Part shown: one piece after another, positions 32,572-40,544 of the stretch
Numbering within the stretch: the stretch's first letter is position 1
Layout of the letters: every line of letters begins with the position of its first letter
Assembly (NCBI GenBank): GCA_947494545.1
Contig: CANLVH010000003.1
Location: 223,219-287,218 of the forward strand
Origin: an uncultured Mesonia sp.
GTDB taxonomy: Bacteria > Bacteroidota > Bacteroidia > Flavobacteriales > Flavobacteriaceae
Direction of reading: 5' to 3'
DNA: 64,000 nt
Made by a program: the position numbers and the translations under genes
Notes under the pieces: generated by a model
What the model saw: only the letters and a program-made list of their open reading frames with translations
Databases searched by the model: none
Told to the model about the DNA's origin: nothing

Positions 32572-34386
32572 ATGAAACTCGAAGCATTAAATAGAGCCTA
32601 CATTGAGCAAGCTTCAGCCATCATAGATGAGCAAGGTATTCCCAAAAACCATGTTTGGAGTCAATACTATGTGTTGGTTAATGGCAAAGAGTATCCGTTT
32701 AAACATCTACTAAGAACTGCATATGAACTAGCCACTGGAGAGCAATTACAGTTTCAGTCCAATGAGTCCTATCGTGGTTATATCGAAAATGAATTGGAGT
32801 TTGAATTTCGGTATTATGAAGGTGGTTATAACTTCTTTACAAAAGAAGAATTGGAATTTTATAGCTCCATCGTTAATACGGATTACAGAACGTCAAATCC
32901 AGCTCATCAATATTACGGGCAAAAACTCTATCCTATCATCGCTAAAGCCAAATTTTGGGCAGAGCAAATTTTAGTTGAAGGATTTAGGCTAAGGCAAGAT
33001 GGAAATTGGCTCAATGGACATGTAGCCCGAATCAAACCTTATTTCTGGCCAAGAGTTTACAACGGGGAGGACAAGGACGTTTTTTTTAATGTGGAAGTGA
33101 ATGGCTCCGAAAAATTCATCGGGTATAAGCTGGATGGTTATTTTGAAACAACAAAAGCACTTCCTGATTACAAAATCAAATTACTGGAAGAATACAAAAC
33201 ACTAATTGATTGGGAATGGCCCAGAATTTCATTTAAAAAACTGGATGAATACAATTGGGAAAGGCTTATTTCCGAAAGCAGGGAATATGTTCAGAAATAT
33301 TTACCACATCACAATCACTTAAAAAAGTTACTTTCAAAAGAATCCAAAATTTCCCGAATCACCTGGAACACCAATGGATGGATAAAACCATCAGGCTTGA
33401 TAGGTAAATCAACCAATGATAGTTTTGAAAAAGAGTATGGTTTTGGTCATGAAGAATGGCTATTTGATGGGGATAAAGTGATTGATGGGTATAAGTATGG
33501 GTTTTTAGAGCCGATACATAAATATCGTTCTAAGTATGAAGGTCAGGTTTTTGATCTCACGCTTTATACAAGAGAAGCAGAATCAAACAAAAATTTTTGG
33601 GTTGCTAGTTTGAAAGATGTTGAAGTCCTCTTACCTGAAGAATCAGAAAGAATATTGGCTCAATACAAACAAGAAGGTTGGTATGATGAAATGAAAGCCG
33701 ATCTGTATAATCTTAACCTTGATTCCGGTCAGTTGGATATTTGGATTAAAGAAGGTGCGGAACAATTGTTCAATGTGAAGTTTAAGGCTTATCAACTCAA
33801 CAAAATTCCAGCGGAGTTATTTCCTGTTTTAAATGATAATGAAATCCCATCCACTAGATATATCTTAATGGATTTGCCGGCAGGTATACAGGAAAAAATT
33901 GAGGTTGGAATTAAAACGGGGTTTTCATTTGAAGACTCCGGAAGTGTGGAAGCAAATCTTGGAACAAAAAGCCTTAGAAGTGGAAGTAAGAAAGAGATTG
34001 AACTTGAGTTAAAACACAATATTCTTCAAACTAAATTTTTGAAATACCTTCAAAAGAAATATGGTAAATCCATTGTCAAACGGGAATGCACAGCTTATGG
34101 AGCATCAAGAATTGACGTGACCCGAAAAACGGATACTGGCTATGTATTTTATGAAATCAAAACTTATAACAGTTTAAGAACTTCCATTAGAGAAGGTATT
34201 GGACAATTATTGGAATATACTCTATACCCCAATGCAAATGAAGCTGAAGGTATTGTATTGGTTTCCCATGTGGCTCCGTCAGATGAAGTTAAGAAGTATC
34301 TTCATCATTTAAAGAATTTTATTAAACTTCCTTTTTCCTATACCCACTTTGATATTGAGAAAGAGGAAATAATTTTAGAAATATAG
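32572..34386 (+). CDS. PD-(D/E)XK nuclease-domain protein with unknown N-terminal modules
   Basis: A 604-residue protein. The C-terminal 130 residues form a PD-(D/E)XK domain: SRIDVTRK with D515, then YEIKTYNS with E528 and K530, then GIGQLLEY with Q545, a common third motif. The first 60 residues contain YYVLVNGKEYPFKHLLRTA, which resembles the GKxYPxK head module of modification-dependent restriction enzymes. The middle contains YGFGHEEWLFDGDKV and a beta-rich stretch that could read a modified base. I do not recognise the whole protein. It sits between the Septu-like pair and hsdM with gaps of 6 and 3 bp, so it is part of the same machine. It may supply the restriction function, because no HsdR is present. 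Confidence 0.68.
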   Translation: MKLEALNRAYIEQASAIIDEQGIPKNHVWSQYYVLVNGKEYPFKHLLRTAYELATGEQLQFQSNESYRGYIENELEFEFRYYEGGYNFFTKEELEFYSSIVNTDYRTSNPAHQYYGQKLYPIIAKAKFWAEQILVEGFRLRQDGNWLNGHVARIKPYFWPRVYNGEDKDVFFNVEVNGSEKFIGYKLDGYFETTKALPDYKIKLLEEYKTLIDWEWPRISFKKLDEYNWERLISESREYVQKYLPHHNHLKKLLSKESKISRITWNTNGWIKPSGLIGKSTNDSFEKEYGFGHEEWLFDGDKVIDGYKYGFLEPIHKYRSKYEGQVFDLTLYTREAESNKNFWVASLKDVEVLLPEESERILAQYKQEGWYDEMKADLYNLNLDSGQLDIWIKEGAEQLFNVKFKAYQLNKIPAELFPVLNDNEIPSTRYILMDLPAGIQEKIEVGIKTGFSFEDSGSVEANLGTKSLRSGSKKEIELELKHNILQTKFLKYLQKKYGKSIVKRECTAYGASRIDVTRKTDTGYVFYEIKTYNSLRTSIREGIGQLLEYTLYPNANEAEGIVLVSHVAPSDEVKKYLHHLKNFIKLPFSYTHFDIEKEEIILEI

Positions 34387-34389
34387 CTT

Positions 34390-35850
34390 ATGGCAACAAA
34401 TAACTTAGTAGCAAAAATATGGTCATTCTGTGATACTCTTAGAGATGATGGACTTGGATACGGTGATTATTTAGAGCAATTGACTTTTTTGTTATTCCTT
34501 AAAATGGCGGATGAAAATAAGAGTCAATATAACTTGCCTAAAAGATGCGACTGGCAAACTATTTTAACGAGTGATCAGATCATAGAAGATTATGAGAACC
34601 TTCTTAAAGCTTTATCTAACGCTGGTGGCATGTTAAGTAAGATTTTTGCTGGTGCGCAAAATAAAATTCATGATTCAGTTAAATTAAAAAGATTAATTAA
34701 ACTTATTAATGGTGAAAATTGGACTAATCAAGACGTAGATATCAAAGGGGAAATCTACGAATCACTTCTACAGAAAAATGCAGAAAATAGTGGTGCTGGT
34801 CAATACTTTACTCCTCGTTCTGTTATTTCTACAATAATAACCTGTATAGACCCAAAACCCATGGAAACCATTGCCGATCCTTCTTGTGGTACTGGAGGAT
34901 TCTTTCTTGGAGCTTTGAATCATTTGAATGAAAAAAAACTATCAAAGAAAGAAACTAATTTTCTAAAATTCAAAGCGTTCCATGGATGGGAAATTGAGAA
35001 ATCAACGGCTCGTTTATGTTTAATGAATCTTTTTCTACATGGTGTAGGTGACCTAAAAGAAACTCCAGACATACATGTTACAGACAGCCTGAAACGTGGC
35101 TCTGAAGGAGAAGTCCTTGAAAATGAAAAAGTATCCATTGTATTAGCTAATCCGCCATTTGGAGTAAGTAGTAGTGACACACCAACTATTGATTTGGAAC
35201 AGTCAAAAAAAGAAGGTTATTTCCTTAGGAAAGATTTCTGGGTTGCGACAAGCAATAAACAATTGGCTTTTTTGCAACATATTGTAGCTATGTTGAAGAC
35301 AAATGGACGTGCAGCAGTTGTACTTCCAGATAATGTATTATTTGAAGGAGGAGCTGGAGAGGCTGTTAGAAAAAAACTATTAGATGAAACCAATCTCCAT
35401 ACGATCTTGAGACTCCCAACTGGAATTTTTTATGCCCAAGGAGTAAAAGCAAATGTTCTCTTCTTTGATAAACTTCATGAATCTGCAAAATCAGCTACTA
35501 AAGAAGTTTGGTATTATGACTATAGAACTAACATCAGCCATACTCCAAAAAAGAATCCTCTAAAGTCTACAGATTTAAAAGAGTTTACAGAATTATATCA
35601 TTCTGGTAATCTTACTAAAAGAAAAGAAACTTGGTCAGAAGAAAACCCTGAAGGTCGTTGGCGAAAGTATTCCACCGAGGAGCTTCTATCTCTTGACAAA
35701 ACTAGCTTAGATATCTTTTGGCTTCGAAATGACAGTATATTAGATTTAGACAATTTACCTGATCCGAACGATTTAACTCATGAGATAATTGAGAATATTG
35801 AAGCAGCCTTGGAAAGCTTTAAAAATATTTCATTAAAATTGAAGAGTTAA
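34390..35850 (+). CDS. hsdM: Type I restriction-modification methyltransferase HsdM
   Basis: A 486-residue N6-adenine methyltransferase. The N-terminal helical HsdM domain has LTFLLFLKMADENK. The AdoMet-binding motif is ADPSCGTGGFFLGAL and the catalytic motif LANPPFGV. QYFTPRSVI precedes the AdoMet site as usual. Known role: with HsdS, methylates adenine in the recognition sequence. It is the last gene of the operon, unlike the usual R-M-S or M-S-R orders. Downstream, 35851-36197 contains no HsdR and no recognisable remnant of one, so the restriction subunit is missing here. Confidence 0.95.
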   Translation: MATNNLVAKIWSFCDTLRDDGLGYGDYLEQLTFLLFLKMADENKSQYNLPKRCDWQTILTSDQIIEDYENLLKALSNAGGMLSKIFAGAQNKIHDSVKLKRLIKLINGENWTNQDVDIKGEIYESLLQKNAENSGAGQYFTPRSVISTIITCIDPKPMETIADPSCGTGGFFLGALNHLNEKKLSKKETNFLKFKAFHGWEIEKSTARLCLMNLFLHGVGDLKETPDIHVTDSLKRGSEGEVLENEKVSIVLANPPFGVSSSDTPTIDLEQSKKEGYFLRKDFWVATSNKQLAFLQHIVAMLKTNGRAAVVLPDNVLFEGGAGEAVRKKLLDETNLHTILRLPTGIFYAQGVKANVLFFDKLHESAKSATKEVWYYDYRTNISHTPKKNPLKSTDLKEFTELYHSGNLTKRKETWSEENPEGRWRKYSTEELLSLDKTSLDIFWLRNDSILDLDNLPDPNDLTHEIIENIEAALESFKNISLKLKS

Positions 35851-36197
35851 CTATGTCCAGTATTAAAATATATTGCTAAATCGCTCAAAGCGCAGCCACA
35901 ATATAAAATTTTTAAAGATTATCTTTGTGAACAAATGCTAGAAAAGAAAACACAAAAAATCAAAAATAGTAAACTTTGAGTAAGTCCATAATTTCTAATA
36001 TTTTTTGGACTTAAAGTTATATATAATTTAAATTTTTAAAACCTGAAATTTAAAATGATAAAATAGTTTTTTAATTTCAGGTTCTCAGTAGGCATTTTAG
36101 AGTTATCAGACAGAATATTTACGACTTTCTATATAAAATATAATCGTTTTTATTTTTTACACCTAAATTTTGATTTTTAGTAATTTTATTAAAAAAT
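35851..36197. other. Intergenic region after hsdM
   Basis: No gene. It holds a hairpin with AACCTGAAATT (36040-36050) and AATTTCAGGTT (36073-36083) arms around an AT-rich loop, lacking a clear T-run. A short frame starting MSSIKIYC directly after hsdM ends at once and looks accidental. Confidence 0.45.
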
Positions 36198-36883
36198 ATG
36201 AAAAATGGAAAAATACCGGCAGCTAAAATTATTGACTTCAGAAGGAAAACAACTGATAGTTCAAAATTAACTTTGATTAATAATTAAAACATCAAAAGTA
36301 AAAAAGGAAAATTCTGATGGAGGAAATTATTGGACAACATCTATAAGTTCGATAAGCCAATATTTTAAAAATGAAAATCAAAATATAATTTTAGATAAAA
36401 TAGATGATTTATTAGGCCGACACGATTTATCCCAAGTTAAAACTTCTAAACTTATGTATGAAATAAATATTGAAATACTTCATAATTCTGAAGATTTCTA
36501 TTTTGATTCATTTATAAGCCCAATTCTAAAATTATTTATATATCCAAACCAAATGACAAGTCTATAATCAATTTTTTAAAAGTACCTATACAATTTCGAC
36601 CACAACACGTATACACCTATGAAGAAAATAAAATTAAGAAAATTGGTGCGATTTGGTTTATGGCTAAAAAGATGGTTTCGAAAAAGCAAAAATTGGAATA
36701 TTCACAGAGGTACTATTTGAATATTTAGAAATAAATTATTCTAATAAATATGAAATAGATACCAATTATTGCATTACTATTGATGTAACAAGTTTAACTT
36801 ATGTTAAGCAAGATGAAATTTTTACAGAAAGTGTTTCGTCACTTCTTAATTTTAGTGTAAAATCGATGAAAAGGATGTTATAA
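36198..36883 (+). pseudogene. Decayed gene of unknown function
   Basis: Three consecutive reading stretches follow one another in different frames: MKNGKIPAAKIIDFRRKTTD to a stop; then ENSDGGNYWTTSISSISQY through DSFISPILKLFIYPNQ to a stop; then PIQFRPQHVYTYEENKIKK. The last shifts frame again before GIFTEVLFEYLEINYSNKYE and ends in FSVKSMKRML at 36883. The amino-acid composition is normal throughout, which argues for one former protein of about 225 residues. I do not recognise the family. At least three lesions make expression of the whole protein impossible. Confidence 0.55.
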
Positions 36884-37233
36884 AATAAAAATATAGTAAA
36901 TTTTATGATCTTCTAACTTTTAAGACTTTGATACTTTATTTTAATTGTGTTTCTATAAACCGTTAGTAAATCTTTTATAAGCCATTAAAAGTTTAGAACT
37001 CAATTTCAACTTTATTAAAATAAATAAGTATTAATTATAATCTATAGCTAGCCTACAACTTTTTTTATTTTAAAAACTAAAACCACCATCGAAGACGATG
37101 AGTTGTTTTCTGTTTAATAATTTAAGGATATTTAATCATCCTTATAGTAACGATTATATTTGTTGTAATTTTGTAACTTAGTGAACGTCTAAATAAGTAG
37201 ATTGTTTATATTAGTAATAAAGGAGAATATTGT
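36884..37233. other. Intergenic region before the Panacea gene
   Basis: AT-rich. One short frame ends KTTIEDDELFSV at about 37116, possibly the tail of a lost gene. The right end carries an unusually good ribosome-binding site (AAAGGAGAA, 7-8 bp before the ATG at 37234), uncommon in Bacteroidota. Confidence 0.4.
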
Positions 37234-37686
37234 ATGGCTTATAGTCCCACCACCATAGCAAATTATTTTATACAAGAGAAAGCCAAATTTGGTAAGTTGA
37301 CTCCTATGAAAATCATTAAGTTGGTTTACCTTTCTTACAGTTGGTATTTAGCGTTAACAGACGGACAGAAAAAACTTGTTAATGAAAGCGTACAGGCTTG
37401 GAAATTTGGCCCTGTTTTTCCCTCTTTATATAAAAGTATAAAGTCTAAAGGTAAAATACAGATTTATGAACCTTTACCTTATGATAAAGAAGAAACAATT
37501 ACCCAAGAAGATGCTGAATTTTTAGAGCGAATCTGGACGATGTACGGAGATTATAATGGGACAGAATTAAGTGCTATGACGCACCAGCTAGATACTCCAT
37601 GGCAAAAAGTATATTGTGATGACCGCAATTCTGAAATACCGGATAGGGAAATTTTAGCGCATTACAAAAACAGATTAGTCGTTTAA
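37234..37686 (+). CDS. Panacea (SocA) domain antitoxin
   Basis: A 150-residue protein matching the Panacea/SocA (DUF4065) domain: TTIANYFIQEKAKFGKLTPM, then KLVYLSYSWYLALTDG, then VQAWKFGPVFPSLYKSIK, and near the end the SAMTHQLDTPWQKV block. Known for the family: a versatile antitoxin domain that neutralises unrelated toxins encoded next to it, including small membrane-acting ones. The next frame, 1 bp downstream, encodes a two-helix membrane protein that is frameshifted. A strong Shine-Dalgarno sequence precedes the start. Confidence 0.88.
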   Translation: MAYSPTTIANYFIQEKAKFGKLTPMKIIKLVYLSYSWYLALTDGQKKLVNESVQAWKFGPVFPSLYKSIKSKGKIQIYEPLPYDKEETITQEDAEFLERIWTMYGDYNGTELSAMTHQLDTPWQKVYCDDRNSEIPDREILAHYKNRLVV

Positions 37687-37687
37687 T

Positions 37688-38040
37688 ATGTCTTCTAAAA
37701 ATTTAGATAAACCCCTAATGCAAAAGTTGAAAAGAGCTATTCTTCAAAAGATTTTAAGGATGCTCAAGAGGATACTCTAGAAATTAATAACGATATACTT
37801 ACTCCTCAACAAAAGCGTTATGTCAATGAAACCGGTTTACGCGAAAATTTAGCTATTGCTTTCACAATTATTATTGCTTTTTGGTTAATTGCGGTTTTAT
37901 GTATTCTCGTTGGAAATACGGCTACTTATCAGCTTAGTGATAGCGTTCTGAATACATTATTGATTACTACTACGGCCAATGTTATTGGTATGATGACGAT
38001 TATTTTGCGTAACCTCTTTCCGAAGCGTGATAGTTTATAA
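37688..38040 (+). pseudogene. Frameshifted membrane protein, probable toxin partner of Panacea
   Basis: The ATG at 37688 reads MSSKNLDKP and then runs into a short wrong frame. Another frame is open from that point: NAKVEKSYSSKDFKDAQED, then LAIAFTIIIAFWLIAVLCIL (a transmembrane helix), then LLITTTANVIGMMTIIL (a second), ending FPKRDSL at 38040. The interval is 353 bp, one base short of 118 codons, and the junction is the CCCC run near 37720. No start codon exists for the second frame. Known systems pair Panacea antitoxins with membrane-disrupting toxins, so this is the likely toxin, inactivated or read only through slippage. Confidence 0.62.
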
Positions 38041-38207
38041 TTATTTGATTTCGTTAAAAACATCAAAACTCAACATCTCCCCTTCTCTATGTATTTAAAA
38101 TATTCAGCTAAATAAAGCTATTTTAGGTTAAAAAATTATATATAGAAACGTAAGCATATTGAAAATTTTTATATCTTTAAGTGATTAACATTTAAAAACT
38201 TAAAGAT

Positions 38208-38339
38208 ATGGGAATTAAACCAGGGCCAAAAAGAACGGCAAAATCTACGGGAAAACCTGATCGACGTCAACGAGATAATAAAAGTACACCGGGAAACACC
38301 CCTTCACTTAAACCTCATAAGCATAAAAAGGGAGATTAG
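38208..38339 (+). CDS. Small basic protein of 43 residues
   Basis: ATG at 38208 to TAG at 38339. The product is very basic and proline/glycine-rich (MGIKPGPKRTAKSTGKPDRR, later PSLKPHKHKKGD) with no hydrophobic core, suggesting a nucleic-acid- or ribosome-associated peptide. It has its own upstream region and is followed by a terminator at 38377. It is convergent with an Hc1-like gene. I do not recognise a family, but the composition and isolation argue that it is real. Confidence 0.5.
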   Translation: MGIKPGPKRTAKSTGKPDRRQRDNKSTPGNTPSLKPHKHKKGD

Positions 38340-38376
38340 GTATAAAGGTATCTAGCTATGATTGTATTTAGAAGTT

Positions 38377-38415
38377 AGGCTGCCTAATTATTTTTAAGCA
38401 GCCTATTGTATTATT
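38377..38415 (+). terminator. Intrinsic terminator
   Basis: AGGCTGC at 38377-38383 and GCAGCCT at 38398-38404 with an AT-rich loop, followed by ATTGTATTATTTTTT. It serves the 43-residue gene on the plus strand and overlaps the 3' end of the convergent Hc1-like gene. Confidence 0.7.
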
Positions 38416-38587
38416 TTTTAGCTTCAGCGATGGAAACTTTACGAAATTCTTTTAAAAGTTGTTCTAAAGCTAGTGAAGATTTTCTAGCTCGCGTTCCTGC
38501 TGCTTTATTGCCACTTTCCAATTGCGACGTTGAATCTTTTTCAAAAGCGTTAAATTCATTTTGAATGTTTTCGATGAGATCTTTCAT
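38411..38587 (-). CDS. Histone H1-like (Hc1) protein
   Basis: A 58-residue lysine-rich protein reading MKDLIENIQNEFNAFEKDST, then GNKAAGTRARKSSLALEQLL and KEFRKVSIAEAKK. This matches the small Hc1-type histone-like proteins common in Bacteroidota (KAAGTRARK and EFRKVS blocks). Known for the family: DNA binding and compaction. It is a stand-alone gene, divergent from the interrupted membrane-protein gene to its right, and lies within a stretch of broken genes without being broken itself. Confidence 0.85.
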   Translation of the reverse strand: MKDLIENIQNEFNAFEKDSTSQLESGNKAAGTRARKSSLALEQLLKEFRKVSIAEAKK

Positions 38588-38670
38588 ATTGTCTTTATTT
38601 TAATTTTTGCTAAAATAAAAGAAAGGCTTCAAATTTATTTATAGTTGAAAAGATTAAAAAAATAATTTTT

Positions 38671-39414
38671 ATGATAAACCTACAAAAATTGAACTTGTCA
38701 AAGATCAGTATCAAATATATATTTCTTTTGGTGATCATAATTTCTAATAGTAGATGCACAGAAAATAATGTAGTGCAGGAATCTGTTGAAGAAGCCGTGA
38801 TTGAGGAAGATAAAATAGATTCCGATTCTTTACAGAATAGTTCTACTTAAAAAAAGTTAGAGGACTATAAAATAATTTTATCATCTAACAAAGAAATTAT
38901 CACTAACCACGAAAACCTAACAATTAGTATCGAGATTGGAGGCGAACAATTTACGCCAACAAATGAAGATATTGCAATTAAAGATTCTAACACTATTCCC
39001 GCCCGATTAGGCTTATATGCTAAAATTAAACCCTATGCGCCGGATTTTGATATTATTTCGAATGGATCTAGTTTTAATGATTGTTTAAAAATTGATGAGA
39101 CCGGATCTATTGTTCGTTATGAATTACAACCAAAAGCATTTGAGAACTGGAAAAATAAAACATCTAAAATCACTGCTACTATTGAATTATATGAGCTCGA
39201 TAATTGTGAGGGTGCTCATACTCCAAAATCATCAAGAACATTAACAATAATTATTAGGAAAAGTTTCACTAATCAACTAGTTAGCGGATTCAATGAGATC
39301 ATTTCTATATTTTGGGAAAAATTTTTAAGCTTTTGGGGAGTATTATTGACATTACTCTTCGGAACTTTAGTATTTTTAATTAAGAAAAAAATAAAAGCAA
39401 AAAAATCTACTTAA
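38671..39414 (+). pseudogene. Membrane-anchored protein interrupted by an in-frame stop
   Basis: From the ATG at 38671 a lipoprotein-like or membrane leader (IKYIFLLVIIISNSRCTEN) and an acidic linker are followed by TAA at 38848-38850. The same frame then stays open to 39414: KIILSSNKEIITNHENLTIS, EQFTPTNEDIAIKDSN, AFENWKNKTSKITATIEL, then a C-terminal hydrophobic helix (WGVLLTLLFGTLVFLIKKK). Total length without the stop is 247 residues. A single nonsense mutation is the simplest reading. Two separate genes are less likely because no start or ribosome site follows the stop. Family unknown; the central part is beta-rich. Confidence 0.6.
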
Positions 39415-39455
39415 GACTAGAATATAAGTAACATTCTACATCTAAAACAAAACAA

Positions 39456-40538
39456 ATGAAAAAACTATACGTAATCACTTTCATCTTATCTTTATTAGCT
39501 ATAACCATTAAAGCCCAAACACCAACGACTGTACTCACTTTAGATAATGATTTATCTGTTATGGATATGGCCGTTAATGGAAATGATTTATATTATTCTG
39601 ACTTTAGTCTGAATGGCATCTATAAAATTGATACTACTGAAGAAAATCCTATACCAATTTTGGTGGCTTCAGGTCTTCAAGGTCCTCGAGGTTTGTGTAT
39701 TGACGGCGATGACTTGTATATAGCTGAACAGTACACGAATAAAATTATCAAATTGAATATTACCGATGATTTACCTACTTCCACAGAAGATTTCATTACG
39801 GATATAGAACAAAATTCTATCCATATGGCTATTAATGGAAATGATTTTTATTATTTAACAGATGATACTTCGACCAATGGTAAACTTTTTAAAACCGATA
39901 AAAATAATCCTTCTACACAGATTGAACTGATTTCAGGTATGGGAGTTCCGGTAGGATTACAAGTTGATGGTGATTATATATATTATTCAGAACTATTAGG
40001 CGATGCCGGGATTAAAAGGTTGAATATCACCCAAGAAAATATGACTCCTCAAATCGTTATTTCCAACCTTAATCAAGCAGGCTTTTTTATTATTGAAAAT
40101 GAAACAATGTATATACCAATAAGGTTTGATCACAAAATAGCCACATTAGATCTAAACTCATCAATCCCTGCTTCAACCACAGATTTGGTAAGCCTAGAAA
40201 ATGGTTCTGGTCCCTACTCTACCGCAATAATTAATAATGAATTATATATCGGAGAGTATTTCGCAGGAAAAATATCTAAACTAAATTTAGATAATTTATC
40301 TATTCATAAAAATGATCCTAAGCAAACTATTAAATTATTTCCTAATCCATCTGATAATATGATCCAAGTTCAAGGATTAACCGCTAAAAGAGAATATATT
40401 ATTTATAATTCATTAGGTCAGAAAATAAGTGAAGGAGAAATAATGAATAATGACCTACTAAATATTGAAAACTTTCCTAGTGGCGTTTATTTTTTAAGCT
40501 TTGAGAATCAAAAGTATATTCGATTTTTAAAAAAATAA
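39456..40538 (+). CDS. Secreted beta-propeller protein with T9SS sorting domain (copy 1)
   Basis: A 360-residue protein with a signal peptide (MKKLYVITFILSLLAITIKA). A beta-propeller of repeated units spans about residues 25-285 (GNDLYYSDFSLNGIYKID, GPRGLCIDGDDLYIAEQY, VPVGLQVDGDYIYYSELL), reminiscent of NHL or YWTD blades. The C-terminal T9SS type A sorting domain (about 290-360) has KLFPNPSDNMIQVQG, YNSLGQKISEGEI and SGVYFLSF blocks. Known for the tail: export across the outer membrane through PorU-type machinery and attachment or release at the surface. Ligand unknown. It is the first of three tandem paralogues. Confidence 0.9.
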   Translation: MKKLYVITFILSLLAITIKAQTPTTVLTLDNDLSVMDMAVNGNDLYYSDFSLNGIYKIDTTEENPIPILVASGLQGPRGLCIDGDDLYIAEQYTNKIIKLNITDDLPTSTEDFITDIEQNSIHMAINGNDFYYLTDDTSTNGKLFKTDKNNPSTQIELISGMGVPVGLQVDGDYIYYSELLGDAGIKRLNITQENMTPQIVISNLNQAGFFIIENETMYIPIRFDHKIATLDLNSSIPASTTDLVSLENGSGPYSTAIINNELYIGEYFAGKISKLNLDNLSIHKNDPKQTIKLFPNPSDNMIQVQGLTAKREYIIYNSLGQKISEGEIMNNDLLNIENFPSGVYFLSFENQKYIRFLKK

Positions 40539-40544
40539 TTAAAA

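Noticed and set aside
35851..36197. Remnant of an hsdR gene after hsdM
   Set aside because: The only frame (MSSIKIYC) stops after eight codons and no helicase or nuclease motif is present in any frame.
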